Shown: positions 1 through 6,245 of the stretch, one piece after another | Layout of the letters: the number at the start of each line of letters is the position of its first letter | Position numbering within the stretch: the stretch's first letter is position 1 | Assembly: GCA_016178125.1 (NCBI GenBank) | Contig: JACOTV010000035.1 | Location: 1 to 8,138, forward strand | Direction: 5' to 3' | Origin: Candidatus Microgenomates bacterium | GTDB lineage: Bacteria > Patescibacteriota > Microgenomatia > UBA1406 > GWC2-37-13 | DNA: 8,138 nucleotides | Position numbers and translations under genes: made by a program | Notes under the pieces: generated by a model | The model's input: only the letters and a program-made list of their open reading frames with translations | Told to the model about the DNA's origin: nothing | The model's database searches: none

Positions 1-1471
1 CGATATTTATGGTTCGTGATGTGTCAAGAACGAGCCCGTCAAGTAACTTCATACCCCAGTACGCAAAAAACGAAGCGATGAAGGTTACTATGAGAATTTT
101 AATGGTTTCCTTGACCAATAATTGATACTCGAGTGCTACGATGCGTTTACTGAGGATAATCAGCAGCACTAATACGTTAAAAAACATTGCGACGGCAAAC
201 GAAATTGAGAGCGACCAAACGGGTAGCTTGAGTATGAATATAAAATACATGCTGAGGAGTGCATTTATAACTATCGAAATCACACTGACAATAAAGGGGG
301 TTTTACTATCAAGAAATGCGTAGAAACAGCGGGTGACGAAATAATACGTTGAATGTATAGGAATCGCGAATGCGAAATAGGTGAGTGTTTGTGCGGTGAG
401 AACCGTGGCATTCCAGTCAAATTTTTCGCCGCCAAATAAGAGTCTCACAACCGGTGTGCGGGCAAAAATAAAGAAGCTGGCAATAGGAGCTGTGTAGAAC
501 AGTATATTCAGAAGCGACTGGGTAATAAGATGCTTAAATTCGTCCATTTTCTCACTTTGATAGACTTCGGATAAGTACGGAAGTGAGGCTTGTCCAAAAG
601 CGATTCCTACGATTGATACGGGGAGAAGCTGTAAATGTTGCGCTAAATAAAATATCGTGTAAGAACCCGATCCCAAGAGCGTGGTTAGGGTTAAATCGAT
701 GGTTGCATCAATTTGCGCCGCAAGAACGGTGGTGATGCGTGGCCCCATGGTATGAAAAAATTCCTTGAGTCCTTTTGTTATTTTAAGAACGGGTTGATAG
801 TGAAAATCGGAGTGATACAAAAGAGGAAGCTGCATGAGAAACATAATCACTGCGCCGATTACGACCCCAATCATCGTGCTTAGTAAATGGAATCGACCGG
901 CAAGCCAGACGGTTGTAATGATGATTGCCAAGTTGTATACAATTGGGGCCAGAGACGATATGACAAACGTCTTACTCGCTTGCCCCACCCCAGTCAATAT
1001 GTTACTGAGCACCAAAAATGGAAGTTGTGCTACGAGGAGTATGCGCGAATACAAAATAATCGTTTCGATTTTGTGACCCGTAAATCCTGGAGTAATAAAC
1101 GGGATAATATAGTCTGCGCCCACAAACAATATGAATATAAAGATCGTCATAGCAATAAATATCAAGTTGATGATTGACGAAATATTCTGAGAAAGTGCCT
1201 TCTTGTCACGCTGGTATTTGATGAAAATAGGCACGAATGACGACGTTAATGCCCCGGTTATGAGAATCTCAAAAATAAGGTCGGGGATGCGAAACGAGGC
1301 AAAATAAATATCTAGCTCTTCTTTATTGAAATAGCCTGCGAGAATGCGGTAGCGCATGAATCCAAATACCTTTGAAAGTATGATCATTGCAGCGACGATG
1401 AGGGTTGATGTAAACAGCGATCGTTGGCGACTTAATATGAGGTTTTTAGTACCGTTGAAGATTTTGTTCAT
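1..1471 (-). CDS. murJ: MurJ lipid II flippase (MviN family), partial at C-terminus
   Basis: Integral membrane flippase of the MOP superfamily that moves lipid II across the cytoplasmic membrane. I translated the minus strand from the ATG at 1471-1469: 490 codons stay open to the window edge, so only the C-terminal tail is missing (family usually about 500-550 residues). The N-terminal signature is clear: SKVFGFMR (residues 33-40), D54, then FRIPDL and GALTSSFVPIF (60-83). Further family-like stretches are GIAFGQASLPYLSE (289-302), RLLFGGEKF (343-351) and RCFYAFLDSKTPF (381-393). Many hydrophobic segments match a protein of about 14 helices. Two in-frame TAA codons lie 18-24 bases upstream of the ATG, so no longer start is likely. 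No Shine-Dalgarno sequence is visible. Oddity: the positions matching E. coli Arg52 and Arg270 appear to be Phe67 and His279. It is divergent from rsmH and shares the spacer with it. Very sure of the family. Confidence 0.93.
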   Translation of the reverse strand, partial: MNKIFNGTKNLILSRQRSLFTSTLIVAAMIILSKVFGFMRYRILAGYFNKEELDIYFASFRIPDLIFEILITGALTSSFVPIFIKYQRDKKALSQNISSIINLIFIAMTIFIFILFVGADYIIPFITPGFTGHKIETIILYSRILLVAQLPFLVLSNILTGVGQASKTFVISSLAPIVYNLAIIITTVWLAGRFHLLSTMIGVVIGAVIMFLMQLPLLYHSDFHYQPVLKITKGLKEFFHTMGPRITTVLAAQIDATIDLTLTTLLGSGSYTIFYLAQHLQLLPVSIVGIAFGQASLPYLSEVYQSEKMDEFKHLITQSLLNILFYTAPIASFFIFARTPVVRLLFGGEKFDWNATVLTAQTLTYFAFAIPIHSTYYFVTRCFYAFLDSKTPFIVSVISIVINALLSMYFIFILKLPVWSLSISFAVAMFFNVLVLLIILSKRIVALEYQLLVKETIKILIVTFIASFFAYWGMKLLDGLVLDTSRTINI

Positions 1472-1493
1472 ATTGTTGCAGCAGTCTTATTAC

Positions 1494-1522
1494 TTGACAA
1501 GAGCTTATAGTTTTTAGACAAT
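1494..1522 (+). promoter_or_regulatory. Candidate sigma70-type promoter for the rsmH-murB operon
   Basis: A perfect -35 hexamer TTGACA (1494-1499) is followed after 17 bp by GACAAT (1517-1522), a 4-of-6 match to the -10 consensus. The predicted start near 1529 would give a leader of about 26 bases before the rsmH ATG. The -10 lacks the usual first T. TTTAAT at 1535-1540 is an alternative -10, but it has no well-spaced -35 and would leave an almost leaderless mRNA. Read by eye only. Confidence 0.42.
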
Positions 1523-1538
1523 GGTAGGTGCACATTTA

Positions 1539-1547
1539 ATTGTAGCA
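1539..1547 (-). promoter_or_regulatory. Candidate extended -10 promoter for murJ
   Basis: On the minus strand these bases read TGCTACAAT: a TGn extension plus TACAAT, 5 of 6 to the -10 consensus. No -35 hexamer is seen 16-18 bp further upstream, which would lie inside rsmH; extended -10 promoters can work without one. The predicted start near 1532 would give a leader of about 60 bases. If both promoters are real, the two transcripts start only a few bases apart and point through each other's promoter. Confidence 0.3.
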
Positions 1548-1554
1548 AAAAAAG

Positions 1555-2391
1555 ATGCATACACCGGTATATCTCGAGGAGGCAATAGCTGCGCTCGAGC
1601 TCAAACAAGAAGGAAAATATATAGATGCGACGCTTGGGGAGGGCGGGCATCTTGAACAGATAGCCGCATCAGGTGCTTCTGTGCTGGGAATTGACTGGGA
1701 TCTTCAGCAGGTATCCAAGGGGGTCGAGCGATTCTCTCGTAATCCACTCGTGAAAATTGTGCGGGGCAATTTTGCCGATATCGAAAATATAGCGCGTGAA
1801 AACGGATTTCTACCCGCAACGGGTATTCTCATGGATTTAGGGCTATCATTTGAGCAGTTTCAGCAAAATGGCATAGGTTTGTCGTACAAATATCATACGG
1901 AACCCCTCGATATGCGTCTTAACGAGTCTGCCGAGCAAACTGCCGCAGACCTCTTAAACCGTGCGTCAGAAGACGAGCTCTACGATATTTTTGCGCGAAA
2001 CGCCGAAGAGGTGCATGCACGTGAAGTTGCGAAAGCATGCGTTTTGAAGCGAAAAGAATACAAATTTAAAGTCGTTGGTGATTTTATTATCCTCATCGAC
2101 GAAGTGATTCCCAAAAATCCACAAATATCCTATGCCAGATTGTTCCAAGGACTTCGTATTGCGGTGAACGATGAGTTTGGCAGCCTCAAGCGCGGACTTG
2201 CAGGTGCTCTGCGAACGCTTGCGCCCGGTGGACGGCTTGCGGTCATCACTTTTCATTCGGTCGAGGATCGCATGGTGAAAATGTTTATCCGTTCAGAGAG
2301 CGCCTCGATTGCAAAGTCGTATAAAGTAATCAAAAAAAACAGTATGAAATTTGAACGCTCCGCGCTGTTGCGGGTAATCATCAAGAAATAA
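1555..2391 (+). CDS. rsmH: 16S rRNA (cytosine(1402)-N(4))-methyltransferase RsmH (MraW)
   Basis: SAM-dependent enzyme that N4-methylates C1402 in the decoding centre of 16S rRNA; commonly the first or second gene of dcw clusters. The protein has 278 residues. It opens with HTPVYLEEA, matching the family's HxPVLLxE start, so the ATG at 1555 is natural. The SAM-binding glycine motif is DATLGEGGH (24-32), followed by LGIDWD (44-49) and GNFADI (71-76). Other hallmarks are GILMDLGLS (90-98), PLDMRLN (117-123), FQGLRIAVNDE (197-207), ITFHSVEDRMVK (231-242) and a C-terminal RSALLRV (268-274). At 278 residues it is shorter than the usual 300-320, with the trimming near the C-terminus, where the common NPRSRSAKLR tail is reduced. 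No Shine-Dalgarno is visible, only an A-run before the ATG. Its TAA overlaps the next ATG by one base, implying coupled translation. Confidence 0.96.
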   Translation: MHTPVYLEEAIAALELKQEGKYIDATLGEGGHLEQIAASGASVLGIDWDLQQVSKGVERFSRNPLVKIVRGNFADIENIARENGFLPATGILMDLGLSFEQFQQNGIGLSYKYHTEPLDMRLNESAEQTAADLLNRASEDELYDIFARNAEEVHAREVAKACVLKRKEYKFKVVGDFIILIDEVIPKNPQISYARLFQGLRIAVNDEFGSLKRGLAGALRTLAPGGRLAVITFHSVEDRMVKMFIRSESASIAKSYKVIKKNSMKFERSALLRVIIKK

Positions 2392-2393
2392 TG
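2389..2393 (+). other. TAATG stop-start overlap, rsmH to ftsL
   Basis: The TAA stop of rsmH shares its last A with the ATG of the ftsL-like gene. With no Shine-Dalgarno ahead of the second gene (the bases read CAAGAAATA), translation probably passes from one to the other by termination-reinitiation. Confidence 0.6.
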
Positions 2394-2666
2394 AATCTCA
2401 CCATCGTAAAACCCCTCATCGTCTTCATGTTTATAGGACTGGCAGTTGCCAACATAGGTATATTTATATCAAGCATGCAACTTTCTGACAAAATTACGTA
2501 CTACAGTCGCGAGTCAAAACGGCTAAAAGAGGAGAATCAGGACCTTGAACAAAAAATATACGAGGTGAATTCTCTTCAGAAAGCCGCGTCACAGGCTGCT
2601 GAACTGGATTTTACGAAGAAAGCACAACCGAACTACCTCAACAACCTCGGCGTTGCGTTAAAATAA
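2391..2666 (+). CDS. ftsL: FtsL/DivIC-like septum protein (bitopic, coiled coil)
   Basis: Small 91-residue bitopic protein. A short N-terminus (1-6) precedes one hydrophobic segment (about 7-27). A charged, heptad-like stretch follows (about 31-65, with L31, I35, L45, L52, I56 and V59 suitably spaced), as in FtsL/DivIC coiled coils. A C-terminal stretch, AAELDFTKKAQPNYL (69-83), resembles the FtsL pattern in which a small-residue/acidic turn precedes a short strand. FtsL normally joins FtsB (or DivIC) and FtsQ (or DivIB) and activates the FtsW-FtsI synthase at the division site. Sequence alone is weakly diagnostic for such proteins; the position between rsmH and ftsI, where ftsL lies in most dcw clusters, carries much of the weight. 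The start overlaps the rsmH stop (TAATG), and ftsI begins four bases after its stop. DivIC/FtsB is the alternative. Confidence 0.82.
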   Translation: MNLTIVKPLIVFMFIGLAVANIGIFISSMQLSDKITYYSRESKRLKEENQDLEQKIYEVNSLQKAASQAAELDFTKKAQPNYLNNLGVALK

Positions 2667-2670
2667 GAGT

Positions 2671-4335
2671 ATGTCCCGCATAAGAATCGTGTTTTTCTTT
2701 TTTATCGTTTTCTTTATAGCGATTGTCGTGAAGCTTTTTTATTTCCAAGTACTTCGAGTAAACGATTCATCACGAACAGCGTCGCTTCAATACCGTCGTA
2801 TCTTCCCAGAGCGCGGTAAGATATACGATCGCACACTACAGCCTTTGGCGACCAATCAAACAAAATATTTGTTGTTTGCGGAACCAAAGAAGGTCGTAGA
2901 TAAACATGATTTTCTTGAAAAGATAAGTAAGATCCTAGAAGTCGATGAGGCGAGTATAGAAGCCAGGTTTAATGACAAAAAGGACTGGGTGTCTTTGGCG
3001 ACTGCGGTTTCGCGCGACAAACATGACAAATTGGTCAAGGCAAAAATTGATGGAATCGGGTTTGAAGATCAGTCCGAACGGTATTACCCCGAGGCGTCGT
3101 TGGCTGCTCATTTATTGGGGTTTGTGGGCAAGAATAAAGATGGCGAGAACACCGGGTACTATGGCATTGAGGGGTATTATGACCAGGATTTGATAGGACT
3201 GCCGGGGGTTATTAAGATGGATCAGGACGCTGCAGGAAGACCTATACTGGTTGGCAATCGTGAGCGTATTGATTCCGATAATGGTCGAGATTTAGTCTTA
3301 ACTATCGACAAATCGGTCCAAGAGATAGCCAAAAAGAAGTTGCTCGAGGGAGTTGAAAAATATAAGGCTAAAGAGGGTTGTGTATTAATCGCGGACCCTA
3401 AAACCATGGAAATGCTTGCGGTTTCGTGTATCCCTGACTTTGATCCTTCAAATTACAACGACGCGTCTCAGTCGGCGTTTGGAAACCCGGCGATTTCTAC
3501 TTCATATGAACCAGGTTCGACATTTAAGCCCCTTATTGTCGCCGCTGGAATTGAAGAGAAAAAAATAAAGCCCGATGATTTTTACGATGAAAACGGACCG
3601 ATAGAACGGGGTGGGTTCAAGATCCAAACATGGGATAATAAGTACGAAGGAAAGATAACTATAACCCGTATTCTCGAAAAATCTTCTAATGTAGGAATGG
3701 TGTTTATAGGTGATAAGCTGGGGAACGCAAACGTTCTTAAATATATACAAAACTTTGGGTATGGCCAGCCGACTGGTGTTGATTTACAAGGTGAGGCGGC
3801 GGGTGTGTTGCGACCAAAGAATCAGTGGTATGCCATAGATTATGCTACGGCCACCTTTGGACAAGGTATTGCCGTTACCCCGCTACAGCAGATACGCGCT
3901 TTTGCTGCAGTCATAAACGGGGGCGAGCTTCTGGAGCCGCATATTGTGAAGTCAATCCGCTCAGGAGACACGGTGAAGGAGATTAATAAAAAAGTAATAC
4001 GGAGAATCATAAGTGAGCGTACATCGGCAATTTTGCGAAAGATGCTGGTCGATACCGTCGAACACGGAGAATATAAATATGCCGTTCCGGAAGGGTATAA
4101 AATTGGTGGCAAAACGGGGACTGCACAGATTGCGGTTGCTGGCCATTATGACCCTTCAAAAACAATCGCGTCATTTGTTGGATTTGCCCCGGCTGACGAT
4201 CCAAAGTTTATTGCGCTTGTTGTGCTAAAGCAACCCGGAACATCGATATATGGCTCAGAGACCGCGGCGCCCTTATTTTTTGAAATCGCAAAAGAATTGT
4301 TGTTTTATTACAATATCTCACCGAGTAACCCATGA
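2671..4335 (+). CDS. ftsI: Class B penicillin-binding protein, FtsI/PBP2-type D,D-transpeptidase
   Basis: Peptidoglycan transpeptidase of 554 residues, probably the septal crosslinking enzyme paired with FtsW. A hydrophobic signal anchor occupies about residues 6-24. The dimerisation (pedestal) domain follows, with ERGKIYDR (47-54) matching the RGxIxDRxG hallmark. The C-terminal transpeptidase domain has all three catalytic motifs: S283-T-F-K286 (SxxK, nucleophile Ser283), S338-S-N340 (SxN) and K481-T-G483 (KTG, within GGKTGTAQ). The family glutamine-rich stretch TFGQGIAVTPLQQ (395-407) is also present. The protein ends soon after the transpeptidase fold, so it has no PASTA repeats. No usable Shine-Dalgarno is seen; GAG lies only two bases before the ATG. 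It follows the ftsL-like gene by four bases and overlaps the murE-like gene by ATGA. This context favours a divisome role; a general elongation PBP2 is the alternative. Confidence 0.94.
   Translation: MSRIRIVFFFFIVFFIAIVVKLFYFQVLRVNDSSRTASLQYRRIFPERGKIYDRTLQPLATNQTKYLLFAEPKKVVDKHDFLEKISKILEVDEASIEARFNDKKDWVSLATAVSRDKHDKLVKAKIDGIGFEDQSERYYPEASLAAHLLGFVGKNKDGENTGYYGIEGYYDQDLIGLPGVIKMDQDAAGRPILVGNRERIDSDNGRDLVLTIDKSVQEIAKKKLLEGVEKYKAKEGCVLIADPKTMEMLAVSCIPDFDPSNYNDASQSAFGNPAISTSYEPGSTFKPLIVAAGIEEKKIKPDDFYDENGPIERGGFKIQTWDNKYEGKITITRILEKSSNVGMVFIGDKLGNANVLKYIQNFGYGQPTGVDLQGEAAGVLRPKNQWYAIDYATATFGQGIAVTPLQQIRAFAAVINGGELLEPHIVKSIRSGDTVKEINKKVIRRIISERTSAILRKMLVDTVEHGEYKYAVPEGYKIGGKTGTAQIAVAGHYDPSKTIASFVGFAPADDPKFIALVVLKQPGTSIYGSETAAPLFFEIAKELLFYYNISPSNP
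4332..4335 (+). other. ATGA stop-start overlap, ftsI to murE-like
   Basis: The ATG of the murE-like gene overlaps the TGA stop of ftsI. Only a lone GAG lies upstream, so coupled translation is the simplest reading. This TGA also shows that TGA is a stop in this genome. Confidence 0.65.
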
Positions 4336-5555
4336 ACACCGAAACAGTAAAAAAACGAATGCGACGATATATAAACTACTATCATTTGTATCGCGCGATA
4401 CTCGCGTCGGCGTATTATCGCCGTCCGAGCAGAAGCCTAACGGTTATTGGCGTAACTGGCACCGATGGGAAAACGACCACGACTCATCTGGTATACCATA
4501 TTTTAAAGGAGTCGGGACGCGCAGTTTCTATGATGTCTTCAGTGTACGCTAAGATCGGATCAAAAGAGTACGACACTGGGCTACACATGACTACGCCTGA
4601 CGCGATTCTAGTGCAGAAATTACTGCGTCAGGCAGTTCGTCATGGTGACGAATATTTTGTACTAGAAACTACTTCACACGCTTTTGACCAGAATCGTAAC
4701 TGGGGGGTTCATTATAAAGTGGGAGCGATCACGAATGTCACCCCCGAGCATTTAGATTACCACAAAACGTACGATAGCTACCTGCGTACTAAGGCGAAAA
4801 TGCTTTTGAGGTCGGATATAGCGCTCATTAACCGTGACGACCAGTCTTACGAAATGCTTAGCGGATTTGCTCAAGCTCACCATTCAAATGTCAAAACGTT
4901 CGGATTAACTCATGACGCCGATTTTCACCGAGACTTTAAAAAAGAGCTCAACCTACAGATCACCGATTTTAATAATTACAATTACCTTACAGCTTACGGC
5001 ATTTGTATAACACTCGGGATACCAGAAGAAGAAATACTCGCAGCGCTTGGAACATTTGTATTGCCAAAGGGACGAATGGATCTGGTCTATGACAAAGAGT
5101 TTAAGATATTGGTTGACTTTGCCCATACGGCAAATTCGTTCGAACAGCTGTTGAAATACGTTAAAAAGACGACTCAACGAAGAATCATTCATGTCTTTGG
5201 TGCGGCAGGGCTGCGAGACGCCGAGAAACGGCCGCATATGGGAGCAGTGAGCGCGCGCTACGCCGATATAATGATCGTCACAGAAGAAGACCATCGAACC
5301 GAAGACCCGCAGCAGATTGCGAACGAGGTAATAGCGGGCATTCCGGCTCGTCAAACACGTATAAATAACAAAACGCTGATTATAGAACTAGATCGTAAAA
5401 AAGCTATAGAACAAGCCATCAGGTTGGCAAAAAATGGCGATATTGTGGTATGCACCGGCAAGAGTCACGAGCGCAGTTTGGCCCGTGGTGAGGTAGAAGT
5501 CCCATACGATGAGTACGCAACGATTAAAGAAGCACTCAGTAGGAGAAACAAATAA
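4332..5555 (+). CDS. murE: MurE-like UDP-MurNAc-peptide ligase lacking the N-terminal domain
   Basis: ATP-dependent Mur ligase of 407 residues, probably adding the third stem residue to UDP-MurNAc-L-Ala-D-Glu. The central ATPase domain has the P-loop TGTDGKTTT (42-50), LETTSHAFDQNR (111-122, like MurE EVSSHALxQxR) and TNVTPEHLDYH (134-144). In YLRTKAKML (150-158) K154 is the likely carbamylated lysine. The linker to the C-terminal domain is LPKGRMD (244-250), then VDFAHT (261-266) and VFGAAGLRDAEKRPHMG (288-304). Ordinary MurE has about 480-500 residues, with a substrate-binding domain of roughly 90-100 residues before the P-loop; here only about 41 residues precede it, rich in Tyr and Arg. 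The DNPR motif that marks meso-diaminopimelate enzymes is replaced by EDHR (319-322), so the added amino acid cannot be called. A late GKSHE (376-380) parallels MurE GKGHE. It starts in the PBP stop (ATGA). Ligase family is certain; MurE assignment is likely. Confidence 0.87.
   Translation: MNTETVKKRMRRYINYYHLYRAILASAYYRRPSRSLTVIGVTGTDGKTTTTHLVYHILKESGRAVSMMSSVYAKIGSKEYDTGLHMTTPDAILVQKLLRQAVRHGDEYFVLETTSHAFDQNRNWGVHYKVGAITNVTPEHLDYHKTYDSYLRTKAKMLLRSDIALINRDDQSYEMLSGFAQAHHSNVKTFGLTHDADFHRDFKKELNLQITDFNNYNYLTAYGICITLGIPEEEILAALGTFVLPKGRMDLVYDKEFKILVDFAHTANSFEQLLKYVKKTTQRRIIHVFGAAGLRDAEKRPHMGAVSARYADIMIVTEEDHRTEDPQQIANEVIAGIPARQTRINNKTLIIELDRKKAIEQAIRLAKNGDIVVCTGKSHERSLARGEVEVPYDEYATIKEALSRRNK
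5541..5546 (+). promoter_or_regulatory. Shine-Dalgarno-like AGGAGA before pgeF
   Basis: AGGAGA lies in the last codons of the murE-like gene, 13 bases before the ATG at 5560. It is the best anti-SD match in front of any gene in the window, though the spacing is longer than the usual 5-9. It helps choose 5560 over the in-frame ATG at 5509, which lies upstream of it. Confidence 0.5.
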
Positions 5556-5559
5556 CTAT

Positions 5560-6240
5560 ATGGTCAAATACGGCTTTTCCAAAAAGATCGACGGCGATAT
5601 GCGCGACAACATGCGGATGATGAAGTTTCTAAACGGGGCGCGGCCGGGTATCAAGGCTGTCGTCCGGCCGCGCCAGATACACGGCGACCACATCGAGTTT
5701 ATCGATGCGACGGCGCATACCAATGATATTCTTCAGAGCTTTGGGGAAACCGACGGTGTTATTACTCGGGCAAAAAATACAGCACTCGCGATAATAACAG
5801 CCGATTGTGTACCCGCAGTATACTCAGACGAAACGACGAACATGATCGGTGCCTCGCATCAGGGGTGGAAAGGGGCGCTTGCGCGACTTCCTCAGAAGAT
5901 GATTCAGCACTTTGAAAAGCTGGGAAGTAGTCCCAAAAATATCCGGGTCTCAATTGGACCAGCTATTAACGCCTGCTGCTACGAAATTCACCAAGATCGT
6001 GCGATTATGTTCAGAAATGAATTTCCCAATACGAAAGCTATCAATAATCAGGGGAATCACTTTTTCCTAAATCTCACCCGTCTTACCTATGAACAATTGC
6101 GTGACGCAGGCGTTCCCGATGGTAACATTGAACACACGATTAATTGTACATCGTGTCAGAATGACACGTATTTCTCTTACCGCCGAGCGTTTGACAAAAG
6201 TAATTTCGATGAGCAACTCAGTTACATAGTACAATCGTAG
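5560..6240 (+). CDS. pgeF: YfiH/PgeF-family (laccase-domain) protein, likely peptidoglycan precursor editing
   Basis: Member of the multicopper-polyphenol-oxidase/laccase-domain family (YfiH, YlmD). In E. coli this protein (PgeF) is tied to keeping L-Ser out of position 1 of the stem by acting on wrong UDP-MurNAc-L-Ser; related proteins also show purine nucleoside activity. From the ATG at 5560 it has 226 residues (E. coli about 243). Motifs in order: RQIHG (38-42), DGVITR (65-70), ITADCVP (79-85), GASHQGWKGA (97-106), IGPAINACCYEI (132-143), CTSCQNDTYFSYRR (196-209). H41, C83 and H100 match the zinc-binding His/Cys/His triad, with C83-H100 spaced 17 as in E. coli. An in-frame ATG at 5509 would add 17 residues and overlap the murE-like gene by 47 bases; I prefer 5560 because the homologous fold begins there (YGFSKK) and a SD-like AGGAGA precedes it. 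Position between murE-like and murC supports a wall role. Confidence 0.88.
   Translation: MVKYGFSKKIDGDMRDNMRMMKFLNGARPGIKAVVRPRQIHGDHIEFIDATAHTNDILQSFGETDGVITRAKNTALAIITADCVPAVYSDETTNMIGASHQGWKGALARLPQKMIQHFEKLGSSPKNIRVSIGPAINACCYEIHQDRAIMFRNEFPNTKAINNQGNHFFLNLTRLTYEQLRDAGVPDGNIEHTINCTSCQNDTYFSYRRAFDKSNFDEQLSYIVQS
5637..5674. repeat. GC-rich perfect inverted repeat inside pgeF
   Basis: GGCGCGGCCGG (5637-5647) and its exact reverse complement CCGGCCGCGCC (5664-5674) flank a 16-base loop. It lies over codons 26-38 (GARPG...VVRPR) and is far more GC-rich than the surrounding sequence. The two Arg-Pro pairs encoded by CGG CCG make part of it. A stable mRNA hairpin is expected; there is no T-run after it, so it is not an intrinsic terminator. 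Confidence 0.6.
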
Positions 6241-6245
6241 GGTAT

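Larger units (their letters stand above)
1472..1554. promoter_or_regulatory. Divergent murJ/rsmH intergenic promoter region
   Basis: This 83-bp spacer between the divergent murJ and rsmH start codons is AT-rich and the only non-coding stretch of note in the window. It must carry the 5' signals for both units unless promoters lie inside the genes. It holds a candidate rsmH-direction promoter and a candidate murJ-direction extended -10. It also holds an imperfect dyad, TGCACA (1529-1534), six bases TTTAAT, then TGTAGCA (1541-1547) with one bulged A. I see no TGGG direct repeats of the kind bound by MraZ, and no mraZ gene precedes rsmH in the window. Confidence 0.6.

Noticed and set aside
834..1177. 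Two plus-strand open frames of 80 and 96 codons
   Set aside because: They are antisense to murJ, whose minus-strand translation is continuous and matches the family; no separate gene is supported.
1966..2256. 96-codon minus-strand open frame
   Set aside because: It is antisense to rsmH over conserved regions and has no independent support.
4300..4340. Reassigned TGA codon (Gracilibacteria/SR1 code)
   Set aside because: The TGA at 4333-4335 ends the PBP at the expected length and the next gene starts in it; no in-frame TGA interrupts any gene and Trp is read from TGG.
5250..5259. AGCGCGCGCT self-complementary 10-mer in the murE-like gene
   Set aside because: Short alternating GC palindrome made by ordinary Ser-Ala-Arg codons; no loop, no repeat elsewhere seen, so likely chance.
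4953..5354. 133-codon open frame on the minus strand
   Set aside because: It lies wholly inside the murE-like gene, whose frame carries clear family motifs; the antisense product shows no recognisable motif and no own start signal.
5509..5559. Longer N-terminal start for pgeF at the in-frame ATG 5509
   Set aside because: It would overlap the murE-like gene by 47 bases and add 17 residues with no family match; homology begins at MVKYGFSKK and the SD-like AGGAGA lies between the two ATGs.
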